Shown here piece after piece: positions 7,258-15,331 of a stretch of 52,311 nucleotides of DNA. Made by a program: the position numbers and the translations under genes. The notes below the pieces were generated by a model. The model made no database searches. It saw nothing but the letters and a program-made list of their open reading frames with translations, and was not told the origin of the DNA. The stretch comes from a virus: IMG/VR virus record IMGVR_UViG_3300005532_000255, positions 1 through 52,311 of that record, one strand, 5' to 3'. How positions within the stretch are numbered: the first letter of the stretch is position 1; every line of letters starts with the position of its first letter.

Positions 7258-7565
7258 GGTCTGTCATCCAGTTCCGGATGGGTTTGTTCGTACTCCATAA
7301 GCGCCAGGGCGCACCAGGCTATCGAGGCGAGGTGATGCTGCCTGTCGACGGGATCGTGTTTCTCGCCGCCCCACCAGGCCCAGGCGTGGCGCATCAGGGC
7401 GGCGAAGATGCGCCCCCAGCGCATGCCCTTCTCCCAGTTGCGGTCCGCGTACTTCGCCGCGCCCATCGTGTAGACATGCGCGACCTGCTTCAGCGGCTCC
7501 ACCGGGAGCAGGTCGAACCGCAGTTTGCCGCCGTCGTTTTTGCGTCCTTCTTCTCGAATTCTCAT
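7116..7565 (-). CDS. dATP/dGTP diphosphohydrolase-like domain protein (DUF5664 type)
   Basis: 149 residues from ATG at 7565. The segment GGKLRFDLLPVEPL, then GAAKYADRNWEKG, LMRHAWAWWGGE and HHLASIAWCALALMEYE is the helical family often annotated as phage dATP/dGTP pyrophosphohydrolase. E and H residues in the A-W and HHLA helices would bind metal. It probably trims the nucleotide pool during replication. The recognisable domain ends near the start of the next gene at 7257, yet the frame stays open to 7116, giving a 142-base overlap in another frame. The extra tail reads like shadow sequence, so a lost stop or small frameshift is possible. Confidence 0.7.
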   Translation of the reverse strand: MRIREEGRKNDGGKLRFDLLPVEPLKQVAHVYTMGAAKYADRNWEKGMRWGRIFAALMRHAWAWWGGEKHDPVDRQHHLASIAWCALALMEYEQTHPELDDRPCTPITSTWPAPSAASPSRTRKTGAATLPRGFRRTSRPSRRSARRTT

Positions 7566-7890
7566 CTTTTTCCAAGGCTGACGCAAAAAATCGCTGTTCG
7601 AAAAATATCCGCAACCCTGTGCCGCATCCCTTTAATCCAATCCCCAGAGCTGCGGGCTAGGGGAAAGGCCTTAGGGAAGGTTAAGCGAATATCAATGCAA
7701 TCAGTAAGATAGCTAGATTGGCCAGTCGCGAGCACTAGTCACGGTAGGCAGTCGGCTTGGTTTGGTGTTATTCGTTTTTCAGCAGGATAGCGTCAGAGGC
7801 ACGCGATTTGCCACGGCAGTAGGCGGCGACGCCACGAGTTTACGTCCGCTGGGGGGCTACTGGTGCGATTTCTGATGAGCGAGGTGAGAC
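7566..7890. other. Intergenic region, nothing firmly identified
   Basis: About 325 bases between the leftward DUF5664-type gene and the rightward gene at 7891. No convincing gene, hairpin or repeat was seen on either strand. Only the ribosome-binding site GAGGTGAG at 7881-7888 is clear. Confidence 0.5.
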
Positions 7891-8220
7891 ATGCCGGTCA
7901 TACCGATTTCGACTATCCACATTACGAGGCACGACTTCAACGAGCTCAGACGGTTGCAAAGGAGGAAGCGTTGGGACTGGCCAGCCGTCTTCAGCGTCAA
8001 TCCCCGCGGCGTCATTTGGCCCTTTGTAACAAACGGTTGGACGCCCGAGGACGAAAGGATCGACGTGGCTGGGGTTTCTCCGATTGTCGACAGGGTAGCG
8101 TCGGAGTACTTGGACATACGGCCCGAAGGGGGACGATTTTTCATCAAGGACTGTGGCGCGTTCTTCAAAACTGAAGACGGAGGTCCACCGCAGCTTTTCG
8201 CTGTGTTCCTATTCGGCTAA
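7891..8220 (+). CDS. Hypothetical protein, rightward moron
   Basis: 109 residues from ATG at 7891 with GAGGTGAG three bases upstream. It begins MPVIPISTIHITRHDFNELR and has a conserved-looking aromatic segment (WDWPAVF, WPFVTNGW) and an end PPQLFAVFLFG. No signal peptide, zinc motif or known catalytic motif is visible. It is chosen over the antisense frame at 7857-8168 because of its ribosome-binding site and more protein-like composition. It lies between two leftward operon parts, like other rightward inserts here. Function unknown. Confidence 0.55.
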   Translation: MPVIPISTIHITRHDFNELRRLQRRKRWDWPAVFSVNPRGVIWPFVTNGWTPEDERIDVAGVSPIVDRVASEYLDIRPEGGRFFIKDCGAFFKTEDGGPPQLFAVFLFG

Positions 8221-8247
8221 GTCTTGCGGGCAAGTCGCGATTTCGTC

Positions 8248-8724
8248 TCATTTCCGTTTGAGGATCGTTTCCACGGGAGCAGTGGGCGGCCAGAACCGCA
8301 CGCTCGCCCGGAGCCCGCCGGTGCTGGTTTCGTACACCCGGCAGATGGCCGAGATCTTGTCCCACGCCACAGCATCGTGGTCGCTTTCGGACCGCTGTCG
8401 GCCCGGCACGCCGTCGATGGCCGACCATTCCCGATACGTCCAGGGGTGGCTGTGAATGTCTCCAACCAGTTCGGCCCCGGGCTTCCGCGCGTACTCGGCC
8501 GCCGCCGCGATCCATTCGCCTTGCACCTTCACGATCCCCGCCTTACAGAAGTTGTCCGCGCCGTGGGGGAAGCAGATCCCGGTGACCGTGATGATGCGGC
8601 GCGGGCCGGACTTCTGGTCGGTGCCGAGGAGCAGCGCGTACTTTTCGAGCGGAAAGACCGCCTTGGCGGCGCGCTTGAACTGCTCAACGAGCCGGCGCGG
8701 ACACCTGACAACGATGGCTTTCAC
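8248..8724 (-). CDS. JAB/JAMM-domain metalloprotease-like protein
   Basis: 158 residues from GTG overlapping the ERF stop (GTGA). The JAMM motif is complete: E27 in FPLEKYALLLG, H91-S-H93-P94, then S112-x-x-D115 in RSESD. This zinc site cleaves ubiquitin-like or cysteine/thiazole conjugates and other isopeptide bonds. In many phages JAB domains belong to tail assembly proteins (lambda K), but here the gene is embedded in the recombination operon, next to ERF and a RecB-type nuclease. A role in removing protein conjugates, for example counteracting a Cap2/Cap3-type host system, is speculation. Confidence 0.85.
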   Translation of the reverse strand: MKAIVVRCPRRLVEQFKRAAKAVFPLEKYALLLGTDQKSGPRRIITVTGICFPHGADNFCKAGIVKVQGEWIAAAAEYARKPGAELVGDIHSHPWTYREWSAIDGVPGRQRSESDHDAVAWDKISAICRVYETSTGGLRASVRFWPPTAPVETILKRK

Positions 8725-9422
8725 GATTGCTTGGGTTTCTGGAGAGCGGTGACGATCTCGTCGTACTTCTCGACGGTGATGTCCTTGGTGGATTCAAAGC
8801 CGTAGACCTCAAGCAGGGCCTTCACGTCGTCATTGGAGCGGCCGTGCTCCCTGGCAATGGCCCACAGGCGCTTGCTCTGGGCCTCGGTGATGGTTCGAGT
8901 GCCAGCCGAGGCGGGCTTCGGCGCGGCCGGAGCACGGCCCTGGGGCGCGCTCTGCGTCTCGCCGCGCCCCTCGGCTGCTTCGCCATCATCTTCTTCGTCC
9001 GGCGCCACCCCAACCATCGACGCCAAGCCGTAGCGGCGCCCATAGGTGATCGCGCTGCCGATCGCCTGGGGCGTGGCCTGGGCAGCGGCCAGGGTCAGGT
9101 CGCCGGCGATCCACTCTCCGCTCTTGTGGAGCAGGATGGTGGTCACCGTGACCCGCTGCGAGCCATCGGCGGAGACCGGCTGCAAAACGGCCAAGCCGTT
9201 CTTGCAGAGCGCTTTCCGGCAGGCCTCCCAGACGCTCGCGAGGTCAGCGTAGCGGGACTTGAAGTGCGGATTCAGCGAGTCCTTGCTGGCCGCCTCGATT
9301 TCATTCTGCGCCAGCGCCAGCGCCGCGCCCAGTTGCGCCAACTGGTCCGAGTGGCGGACCTTCCCGCCCGCAGGCCCGGCCTGCGGCAGCGTGGCGAACG
9401 TGATGTTGTCTTCTTCTGTCAC
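8721..9422 (-). CDS. erf: ERF-family single-strand annealing protein
   Basis: 233 residues from GTG at 9422, which overlaps the stop of the RecB-like gene (GTGA). The segment LGAALALAQNEIEAASKDS, then PHFKSRYADLASVWE and SAITYGRRYGLASMVGVAPDEEDDG is the ERF core: it binds single strands and anneals homologous DNA in phage recombination. The following Ala/Pro-rich linker leads to a small C-terminal helical domain (TEAQSKRLWAIAREHG...). It pairs naturally with the exonuclease-like gene upstream as a two-part recombination system, similar in logic to lambda Exo/Beta. Confidence 0.9.
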   Translation of the reverse strand: MTEEDNITFATLPQAGPAGGKVRHSDQLAQLGAALALAQNEIEAASKDSLNPHFKSRYADLASVWEACRKALCKNGLAVLQPVSADGSQRVTVTTILLHKSGEWIAGDLTLAAAQATPQAIGSAITYGRRYGLASMVGVAPDEEDDGEAAEGRGETQSAPQGRAPAAPKPASAGTRTITEAQSKRLWAIAREHGRSNDDVKALLEVYGFESTKDITVEKYDEIVTALQKPKQS

Positions 9423-10069
9423 CGTTTTCCGATCCTTTCTTTGATCTTCTTGTCGAGCTCGTAGGCACGCCGGAGGGACAAAAACATCTCCCAAGCGTCA
9501 TCCAGCTCGGCGAAGAACCGCGCCTCGAAGTCGGGGTGCTGCTTGCTGAAGCGCACGAGCTGGAAACCCTCAATGGGTTCTTGCGGGTGATGTTCGTTCC
9601 AGAGCCCCCCGTAGGCTGCGAGTTGGAGCAGATACTCGCCGTAGACCGCGTTGGATGTCTTCCAGTCGCCCAGCAGCCGTCGGCCACCAACGAGGATCAC
9701 ATCGAGCGTTCCGCCGTACCGGTGCTGCTCCGAAACAAGCTGAACCTCGGTCGCCAGCGGCTCGAGCTTGGTCTGCGCGGCCCACTCGCGGTACGTCGCG
9801 TAGGCATGGCGCGCTTTGCTCTCCACGTCATCGGGCACGTCCGGCATCACGAACGGCCGCCCGTGGATTTCGGCCTCCACCATGGCGTGGGCGATGGTTC
9901 CGGCGTCCGCTGCGGCCTGGCGCGTCTCGCGATAATCCCGGCCGGCACGGCCCTCCTCCCAGGCCCAGTGCATCAACGGGCCGGCGTCCTTGAAGCGGCC
10001 GAGAATCGTGGTCACGCCCGGCACACGCGTGCCGTCGGCGAGGAAATACCCTTGCTTGGGTGTCGGCAT
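9419..10069 (-). CDS. RecB/Cas4-type PD-(D/E)XK exonuclease
   Basis: 216 residues. Motifs in order: GTIAH (57-61), E108 in TEVQLVS, D123 in YGGTLDVI, D135-W-K137 in LLGDWKT, and Y146...Q149 in EYLLQLAAY. This is the full RecB-family nuclease set (H, D, D-x-K, Q/Y). It would resect double-strand ends to give the single strands used by the ERF protein encoded immediately downstream. No four-cysteine cluster is seen, so it is not a typical iron-sulphur Cas4. Confidence 0.85.
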   Translation of the reverse strand: MPTPKQGYFLADGTRVPGVTTILGRFKDAGPLMHWAWEEGRAGRDYRETRQAAADAGTIAHAMVEAEIHGRPFVMPDVPDDVESKARHAYATYREWAAQTKLEPLATEVQLVSEQHRYGGTLDVILVGGRRLLGDWKTSNAVYGEYLLQLAAYGGLWNEHHPQEPIEGFQLVRFSKQHPDFEARFFAELDDAWEMFLSLRRAYELDKKIKERIGKR

Positions 10070-10077
10070 CAGCTTCT

Positions 10078-10923
10078 TTACGCCGCCCGCCTCAGGACCG
10101 TGGTCTTAATGGGCGGCAGGGGATAGAGGATCTTCTGGACCCGCACGGGGTCGTCGCCTCGCCGCTTTGCCCCGCCGTCGATCCAGAGCAGCACCGCGCC
10201 AATGCTCGGCAGCATCCGGTAGGCGCTGTTCCGGCGCATAAATCGCGTCTGGAGCTGCCAGCACGGGGTGATCAGGATGTGTTTGGATTCGTGCTCGACG
10301 TGGACGAAGTAGTGCGCGTGGCTTCGCACGACGGCATCCGCCTTCGGCACCTTGCCCTCTTTGCCGGCCAGGGCGGACCAGACACCCTCGCGGTCTGGAG
10401 ACGTAGCGCGATAGAGGCCGCCCGAGACGCTGATACCGTGGCTGAAGTTCGAGACCACGCCGTCCACTTCGAGGTCGAGCACCTCGCGGCAGTAACGCCC
10501 GGTTCCAGCCCCGACGTAGGGCCGGGCATTGAGCGCGCGTGCGACCACCTCGACCTCCCGTCCCGCCTTGGCATCGTGATACTCAGTCCCCTGGGTGAAG
10601 TACCACTTGGCCGAGCCGGTGTGTTTCCGCAGAAACTTCAAGCAAGCCTCGGCGGCGGCTGCCTGGTCCTCGATCATCGGCAGGCACAGCTCGGTGCCGC
10701 GCTGCGCCTGCTGACGGCCGTCCACCACGTCGCCGTTGACGATCACGCCGGCGATCTTCAGCTTGCCGACGTGCTCTGCGAGCGAGGACCAGCAGGACCA
10801 GAGGTAGGCCTGCCCGGCGTTGGGAGAGACGACCCTGCCATCGGACGTGGTGAAGCCGGGCGGCAGGAGCCCGTAGATGGACCCGCAGTGCAGGTCGCTG
10901 ACTACCAGCAGACATTTCGGCAT
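10078..10923 (-). CDS. Calcineurin-like metallophosphoesterase
   Basis: 281 residues. The metal-binding motifs are D10-x-H12 (SDLH), G64-D65...D68 (NGDVVDG), a variant of the GNH[DE] motif reading GTEYHD (112-117), and RSHAHYFVHVEH near residue 215. The asparagine of GNHD is replaced by glutamate, which may change or lower activity. The protein may be an SbcD/Mre11-related nuclease, in keeping with the recombination genes that follow, or a nucleotide phosphatase. Its ATG overlaps the TAA of the small membrane gene upstream (TAATG). Confidence 0.8.
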   Translation of the reverse strand: MPKCLLVVSDLHCGSIYGLLPPGFTTSDGRVVSPNAGQAYLWSCWSSLAEHVGKLKIAGVIVNGDVVDGRQQAQRGTELCLPMIEDQAAAAEACLKFLRKHTGSAKWYFTQGTEYHDAKAGREVEVVARALNARPYVGAGTGRYCREVLDLEVDGVVSNFSHGISVSGGLYRATSPDREGVWSALAGKEGKVPKADAVVRSHAHYFVHVEHESKHILITPCWQLQTRFMRRNSAYRMLPSIGAVLLWIDGGAKRRGDDPVRVQKILYPLPPIKTTVLRRAA

Positions 10924-11132
10924 TACTCGATCCGCCTTTCGATGTTGTCGAGACGCCGGACCAGCTCATCCCACTCGCGGCGAAAGACGTAGCGGCCGTT
11001 CAGCTCTTTGAGGAGTTGAAGCTGGAACATGGCGAAGTCGCTCCGCATGCGCGCGGAGATGGCCCCGGTAACCAGCGGCGCCAGGATCGCGGCCACGGCG
11101 ATCAGCAGCTCGAGGACGTTGTGCAAGGCCAC
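10923..11132 (-). CDS. Small one-helix membrane protein (lysis module candidate)
   Basis: 69 residues from GTG at 11132 with GGAGGGA six bases upstream. One hydrophobic helix LLIAVAAILAPLVTGAI near the N-terminus is followed by a long amphipathic helix (FQLQLLKELN...WDELVRRLDNIERRIE). The start lies inside the preceding two-helix membrane gene, overlapping by 31 bases. A nested pair of small membrane proteins is typical of phage lysis cassettes (holin/antiholin or spanin-like), but no lipobox or other diagnostic motif is visible. Confidence 0.6.
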   Translation of the reverse strand: MALHNVLELLIAVAAILAPLVTGAISARMRSDFAMFQLQLLKELNGRYVFRREWDELVRRLDNIERRIE

Positions 11133-11353
11133 TGGGTCCCTCCGTTCCCGTTGCGCTTGGTCCCGCTCAGAGCCGTGGTGAGGCCCGTGAGGAGGCCGCC
11201 GGCGATGACAGTCCAGAAGTTCTGGCGCATGCCGGAGTCGAACACCGCTTCCGGCTTCCAGATCGTGGCGGCCGCGATGAAGATCAGCACCGTGGCGGTC
11301 AGGATCGCCAGGATGAAAATGGTCGCACCTAGACACTCCAGGTTGTGAAACAT
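11102..11353 (-). CDS. Holin-like two-helix membrane protein
   Basis: 83 residues from ATG at 11353 with GGGAGGT eight bases upstream. Helix 1 is IFILAILTATVLIFIAAATI. Helix 2 is WTVIAGGLLTGLTTAL. A polar C-terminus follows. Size and topology match a class II holin, which would open the inner membrane for the endolysin. It follows the tail genes on the leftward transcript, whereas the endolysin candidate is distant (34101-34487). Another membrane candidate pair sits at 50974-51418, so which is the true holin is open. Confidence 0.6.
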   Translation of the reverse strand: MFHNLECLGATIFILAILTATVLIFIAAATIWKPEAVFDSGMRQNFWTVIAGGLLTGLTTALSGTKRNGNGGTQWPCTTSSSC

Positions 11354-11379
11354 GGGTCGAACCTCCCGGATTTGAATGT

Positions 11380-14300
11380 CTAAAGCAGGCGCACGCGGCG
11401 CCGATGAACGGGCAGCCTCGGATTCCAGCCCATCAGGTGGATGTGGTCGTTGGCCCAGAAGCCGACGCGCGCCAGGGCCTCGTCCGCCGCGAACAGGTAT
11501 TCCCGCTCCCAAGGACAGCCGCCGTTGAACCAGGAAACCAGGTAACCGAGCTTGGACTTGGGCCAGGTCCGGCCGCCGGTGTAGAAGAACTGGATCGCTT
11601 GCCTGGCCTTATCGAGGTTGCGCTCGACGGCTCCGAACGACAGCGCCTCGCAGAGCATGAAGTCGAGGCCGGACCCGGCGTCCGTCTCCCACTCCGTCGG
11701 CAGGTTCACATAGCGGTTGAGCCGCCTGACGCCCGGCTCATTCACATCGTAGGGCCACAGAAGCTCGAATTGGGCGGCCGGATAAGTTGCCTTGACGTAT
11801 GTTCTGATATCGGAACAAAAGTCCCAAAGTCTGTTCCGCGGGAAGTTGGCATCCGCGTAAGCGTTGACGCTCGGATCGTCATTCGGCCCGGTGAACACGT
11901 GAAGCGCCCGCCCGAGGGCCGCGTTCGCGTCGGCCTTCGTCTTGGTGTCGTAGAACGCCATCGACGCGGGCGAGCCGCCGGCGAAGAACCACCACACGGT
12001 CTCGCCGTGCTGCAACCAGATTGGCAGCGTCGCCGCGCTCATGAAGTCCGCCATCTCCTTGTAGGCGGCCTTCAGGTAATCGCGGACCACCGGGTTGAAA
12101 GCGCAGTGGGTGGTCTTCAGGTTCCGCATCACCGTGTCACCAACGGAGGGTGCAGTGCCCGGTCCGGCCGTCAGCGTCGTCAGGTCAAACTTGTTGGCGT
12201 CGAACCGCGTGATGGTCCACGTGCTGCCCGCGATGTTTACCGAGTCGCCGGTGTCATAGCCGTGGGCCGTCAAGGTCACCCGGCTTGGAGTCCCGCTGAT
12301 CGCCTCGACCTTGCCCTTGCCCTCAGTTCCGAAGCCGGTCGCCGTCTTCACTTGGGTGCCGTCGTCGAATCGGGCGGCCCAGTCTTGTGAAGCGCTCGGG
12401 TCGTCCGGCGGATTGAGAAGCTCCATCGAGAACGCGGTGACGCACTCGTAGCCCTTGCTGGCCAGCTCGGCGAAGTACTCCTCGTGCCACTTCTTCGCTG
12501 CGACGTTGATCACCGGCGCGGCGTCCTGGTCGATGATCCAGACCCCTTCCGTCCCGTGCCTCAGGTCCCCGCCGTCGTCGGTCATCGTGCCGTTCGTCGA
12601 GTTTTTCGAGTACGAGAACGTGAAGTCGTACAGCGGGTCCCGGCTGGTGATCGTTAGTTCGCCACCGGAAGCAGACGCCCACGCGCCGATGAACAGCTCG
12701 TTGATGAAAGATTTGAAGTGAGCGGCGATCGTGGAGGTGGTATCCGCCGGGAAGATGCTCTTCCCCATCGTGATCCCGCCGATGGTAATGAAGGCCTCGT
12801 CCCCGGAAGCCCAGGCGCCGCCGAACGTGACCTTCACCGAGTGGAACTTGCCGCCCCGGCGCACCCGCTTGTTCCAGAAGAAGACGCCGGCGTAATGGTC
12901 GATGCGCCCCACGATCCCCAGCCGCTCGATGCCCCAAGCCAGCCTCTGCGGGGAGAGCTGGTAACCGTTGTCCGTATCGTAGTCGGTCGAGATGAAGCGG
13001 TTCGAGTAGGTCTGGGCCGGGTCCTGCACGTCGTCGGGGACCGCCGCATCCAGGAAGTCGAAGTACACCCAGTAATCGCTGGAGCCGGCGTTCTTCGTGC
13101 CCTTGACGCGGATCTCTACGGTGTGCGCCCCCGCCGCCACGTTGCTTCGGACCTTGCGCCGCGTTACCACCTCCGGCTCGGCATTGAGGTAGGTGTCGAG
13201 GTCGGTTTCCGCGTCCCCGTCGAGCCTGATGCCAGCGATGCCCCTATCCTTATATAGGGCGGTTCCCACGTAGAGATCGTGCGAGTATTGGCAGTGGTAC
13301 TGGACGGTGATTTTGTCGCCCGGGGTCTTGGATCGCTTCAGGAATCCACGCGAGTAGTAGATTCCATCCTGGAGCTGCCAACCGGAGCCTGTGTAGGTGG
13401 ACCACGAATCCCGGCTGCCCACCCGAACGCTCTTTGCCGGGTGGGCGATCTTCAGGTTGCGCCTGCCGCTCGGGTCCGTGACGGTCCAGTTAGTGAAGAC
13501 TGCACTCCACTCCTGGGGCGTGTACGCCGCGCCGTCTGCCAGCAAGGGCGCGAAGGTCAGCCAAAGCTGCCGGAGGCTGGCGAGGCCCAGGTTGCTGAAG
13601 TCAATCTTGATGCGCCATTTGGTTGCGGAGTCGCCGCCGGCCAGCTTCGCCGAGGTCGCCGGCGTGAAGTAGAGGTTCGTGTTCTTGTGCAGCTCGTAGA
13701 CTTCGATGTGGTTCGCGCCGACGCCGCCGCGCTCGGCCAGGTACTTCACGTCCGTTTGCGTGCCGGCGCTGCTCGATAGCGTGACCTGGGTCTGGCTGTC
13801 CACGGTCGATACCGTGTAGTTGACGCCGTTGATCCGAATGGCGGCGCCAGCGGCCATCCCTGTGAACTTGTCGCCGGAGCGCCAGGTGATCGTGGTCCCG
13901 CTGGTGTCCACCTTCCCGTACCGGGCGGCCTTGATCGTCAGATCTGTGCCGGAACTGCTGGCCATCAGCGCGTAGGGCATCCCGACCGCCGGCCAGTTGG
14001 TGTCGTTGATCTGGTCCCGGATCTCATCCACCACCTGGGAGGCCGTCTCCGGCGGGTCCGAGACGATCTTGTCAAAAGCCAGGTTGCCGTACCACAGAGT
14101 CACGCGGTCGAACGCAACCGGCGTGCCGTTCAGGGTGAAGGTCCGCGAGGCGACTCCGAACGTTCCGCCCTGCTTGGCGGCGTGATCCCACAGGGGGATT
14201 GTCCCGCTCGCGCCGTCGCTCTTGATGTAGCTGAGGCTGCGCCAGGGAATCCACTCGAAGCGCGGGTCGTCGATGGGCTGGAGGTTGGTGACTTCCAGGT

Positions 14301-14544
14301 CGAAGTCCAGCACCATGTCCGCGAAATCGTCGTCCGGCAGGTATTTGAAGTAGTAGTGCTCGTACTTGTTGTCCCGGTCCCAGAGCATCAGGACACAGAA
14401 GTCGCTCGGCGTCACGAAGTATCCGGAAACAGCGAACCCGGTGTCGCTTGCTCCATGGAGAGCCGCCGCCGCGCCGCGCCCGTCGAAGCCACGCAGATGA
14501 AGCGTGCGGTTAGGCTGGAGTTTCTTGACGATCTCTATCGCCAT
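11380..14544 (-). CDS. Large tail-tip protein with glycosidase-like C-terminal domain
   Basis: 1054 residues from ATG at 14544 (an in-frame TTG at 14592 is the alternative; neither has a strong ribosome-binding site). It is the last gene of the leftward tail cluster, after the hub. The first 800 residues are beta-rich with repeated Gly/Thr/Ser segments, as in receptor-binding or baseplate proteins. The last 350 residues (AAKKWHEEYFAELASKGYE..., PIWLQHGETVWWFF, FELLWPYDVNEP, GYLVSWFNGGCPWE) look like a TIM-barrel glycoside-hydrolase-like domain, with several aromatic and acidic residues at strand ends. It probably recognises and perhaps cuts a surface polysaccharide. The enzyme class is not identified. 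Confidence 0.65.
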   Translation of the reverse strand: MAIEIVKKLQPNRTLHLRGFDGRGAAAALHGASDTGFAVSGYFVTPSDFCVLMLWDRDNKYEHYYFKYLPDDDFADMVLDFDLEVTNLQPIDDPRFEWIPWRSLSYIKSDGASGTIPLWDHAAKQGGTFGVASRTFTLNGTPVAFDRVTLWYGNLAFDKIVSDPPETASQVVDEIRDQINDTNWPAVGMPYALMASSSGTDLTIKAARYGKVDTSGTTITWRSGDKFTGMAAGAAIRINGVNYTVSTVDSQTQVTLSSSAGTQTDVKYLAERGGVGANHIEVYELHKNTNLYFTPATSAKLAGGDSATKWRIKIDFSNLGLASLRQLWLTFAPLLADGAAYTPQEWSAVFTNWTVTDPSGRRNLKIAHPAKSVRVGSRDSWSTYTGSGWQLQDGIYYSRGFLKRSKTPGDKITVQYHCQYSHDLYVGTALYKDRGIAGIRLDGDAETDLDTYLNAEPEVVTRRKVRSNVAAGAHTVEIRVKGTKNAGSSDYWVYFDFLDAAVPDDVQDPAQTYSNRFISTDYDTDNGYQLSPQRLAWGIERLGIVGRIDHYAGVFFWNKRVRRGGKFHSVKVTFGGAWASGDEAFITIGGITMGKSIFPADTTSTIAAHFKSFINELFIGAWASASGGELTITSRDPLYDFTFSYSKNSTNGTMTDDGGDLRHGTEGVWIIDQDAAPVINVAAKKWHEEYFAELASKGYECVTAFSMELLNPPDDPSASQDWAARFDDGTQVKTATGFGTEGKGKVEAISGTPSRVTLTAHGYDTGDSVNIAGSTWTITRFDANKFDLTTLTAGPGTAPSVGDTVMRNLKTTHCAFNPVVRDYLKAAYKEMADFMSAATLPIWLQHGETVWWFFAGGSPASMAFYDTKTKADANAALGRALHVFTGPNDDPSVNAYADANFPRNRLWDFCSDIRTYVKATYPAAQFELLWPYDVNEPGVRRLNRYVNLPTEWETDAGSGLDFMLCEALSFGAVERNLDKARQAIQFFYTGGRTWPKSKLGYLVSWFNGGCPWEREYLFAADEALARVGFWANDHIHLMGWNPRLPVHRRRVRLL

Positions 14545-14587
14545 TTGAAGGAAGTTGCTCCAGGCGGCAGAGTTGCCGCCTAGCTGG

Positions 14588-14593
14588 TACAAT
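14588..14593 (+). promoter_or_regulatory. Candidate -10 box TACAAT
   Basis: TACAAT lies seven bases before the GTG start at 14601. The rightward gene has no clear ribosome-binding site, so a leaderless transcript is possible. Confidence 0.35.
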
Positions 14594-14600
14594 CTCTCGG

Positions 14601-15227
14601 GTGCTTCACTGGCTGAATCAGAACGCTGGCGCAGTAACCGTCATTGGAACTGTCGTTACCGCTATCGCGACGATCACGTACGTTGTGGTTTCCGTTTTCC
14701 TGTGGCTTGCGACTAGAGACAACGCCAGGGCGGCTAGGGAATCAGCCGATGCCGCACGTCATTCCGCCCTCGTTGGGGAGCAGGCCTTCGAGGCTGCGCA
14801 CAGGCCGTTCCTTGGCGTGTCTGAGCTTAGAGTTCCGACCGCCGACGTACTACAGGAACTTACCGTGACGATGAAAAACTACGGCAGCATCCCTCTCTCT
14901 TTCCAAGACTTTGAGATCGAGGCCGTCGTCGATGTTCCGGCGGCTGCCGCCGAAGAGCGCACCGGGGTTCCAGTCGGTCCCTACCGGCAGAAGTTTACGG
15001 CGAGGGGTCAAGGGTTGATCCTCGCTGGAGAAACAGAGACATTCAATTGCGGTCTGGATCATGCGTGGCTGTTTGAGATAATTCGTGATGGTTCCGCCAC
15101 GCTCCGAATCGACGTGGTGTTTCGCTACAAGAGCATTGCTACTGGCAAAGAGTACGAATGGCGGTCGTTCCATCGGTACGACTCTCCCCGAGGGATCTTC
15201 CTGGTCGAGCGCGCTAGCATGACCTAA
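14601..15227 (+). CDS. Membrane-anchored hypothetical protein, rightward moron
   Basis: 208 residues from GTG. A single N-terminal membrane helix (TVIGTVVTAIATITYVVVSVFLWL) is followed by a helical stretch RDNARAARESADAARHSALVGE and a soluble domain of about 140 residues with beta-strand character (ELTVTMKNYGSIPLSFQDFE, RIDVVFRYKS). Similar one-helix proteins of unknown role are common in bacterial genomes. It is placed between the hub and tail-tip genes in the opposite direction. It might act at the envelope of the lysogen, but this is inference. Confidence 0.7.
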   Translation: MLHWLNQNAGAVTVIGTVVTAIATITYVVVSVFLWLATRDNARAARESADAARHSALVGEQAFEAAHRPFLGVSELRVPTADVLQELTVTMKNYGSIPLSFQDFEIEAVVDVPAAAAEERTGVPVGPYRQKFTARGQGLILAGETETFNCGLDHAWLFEIIRDGSATLRIDVVFRYKSIATGKEYEWRSFHRYDSPRGIFLVERASMT

Positions 15228-15331
15228 GGCGGCGCCAGAGTGTCCAAGGCGCGACACGCTTTTTATCTCAAGGCTTGACAGACTGCCCCGCGCGGGCAAG
15301 AGGCGCAAGCGTCAGCCAGTCTAGCATTCGT

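Noticed and set aside
7857-8168. 103-residue leftward frame opposite 7891-8220
   Set aside because: The rightward frame has a clear ribosome-binding site and a more protein-like composition.
11404-12390. 328-residue rightward frame opposite the tail-tip gene
   Set aside because: Arg/Val/Gly-rich antisense shadow without start signals.
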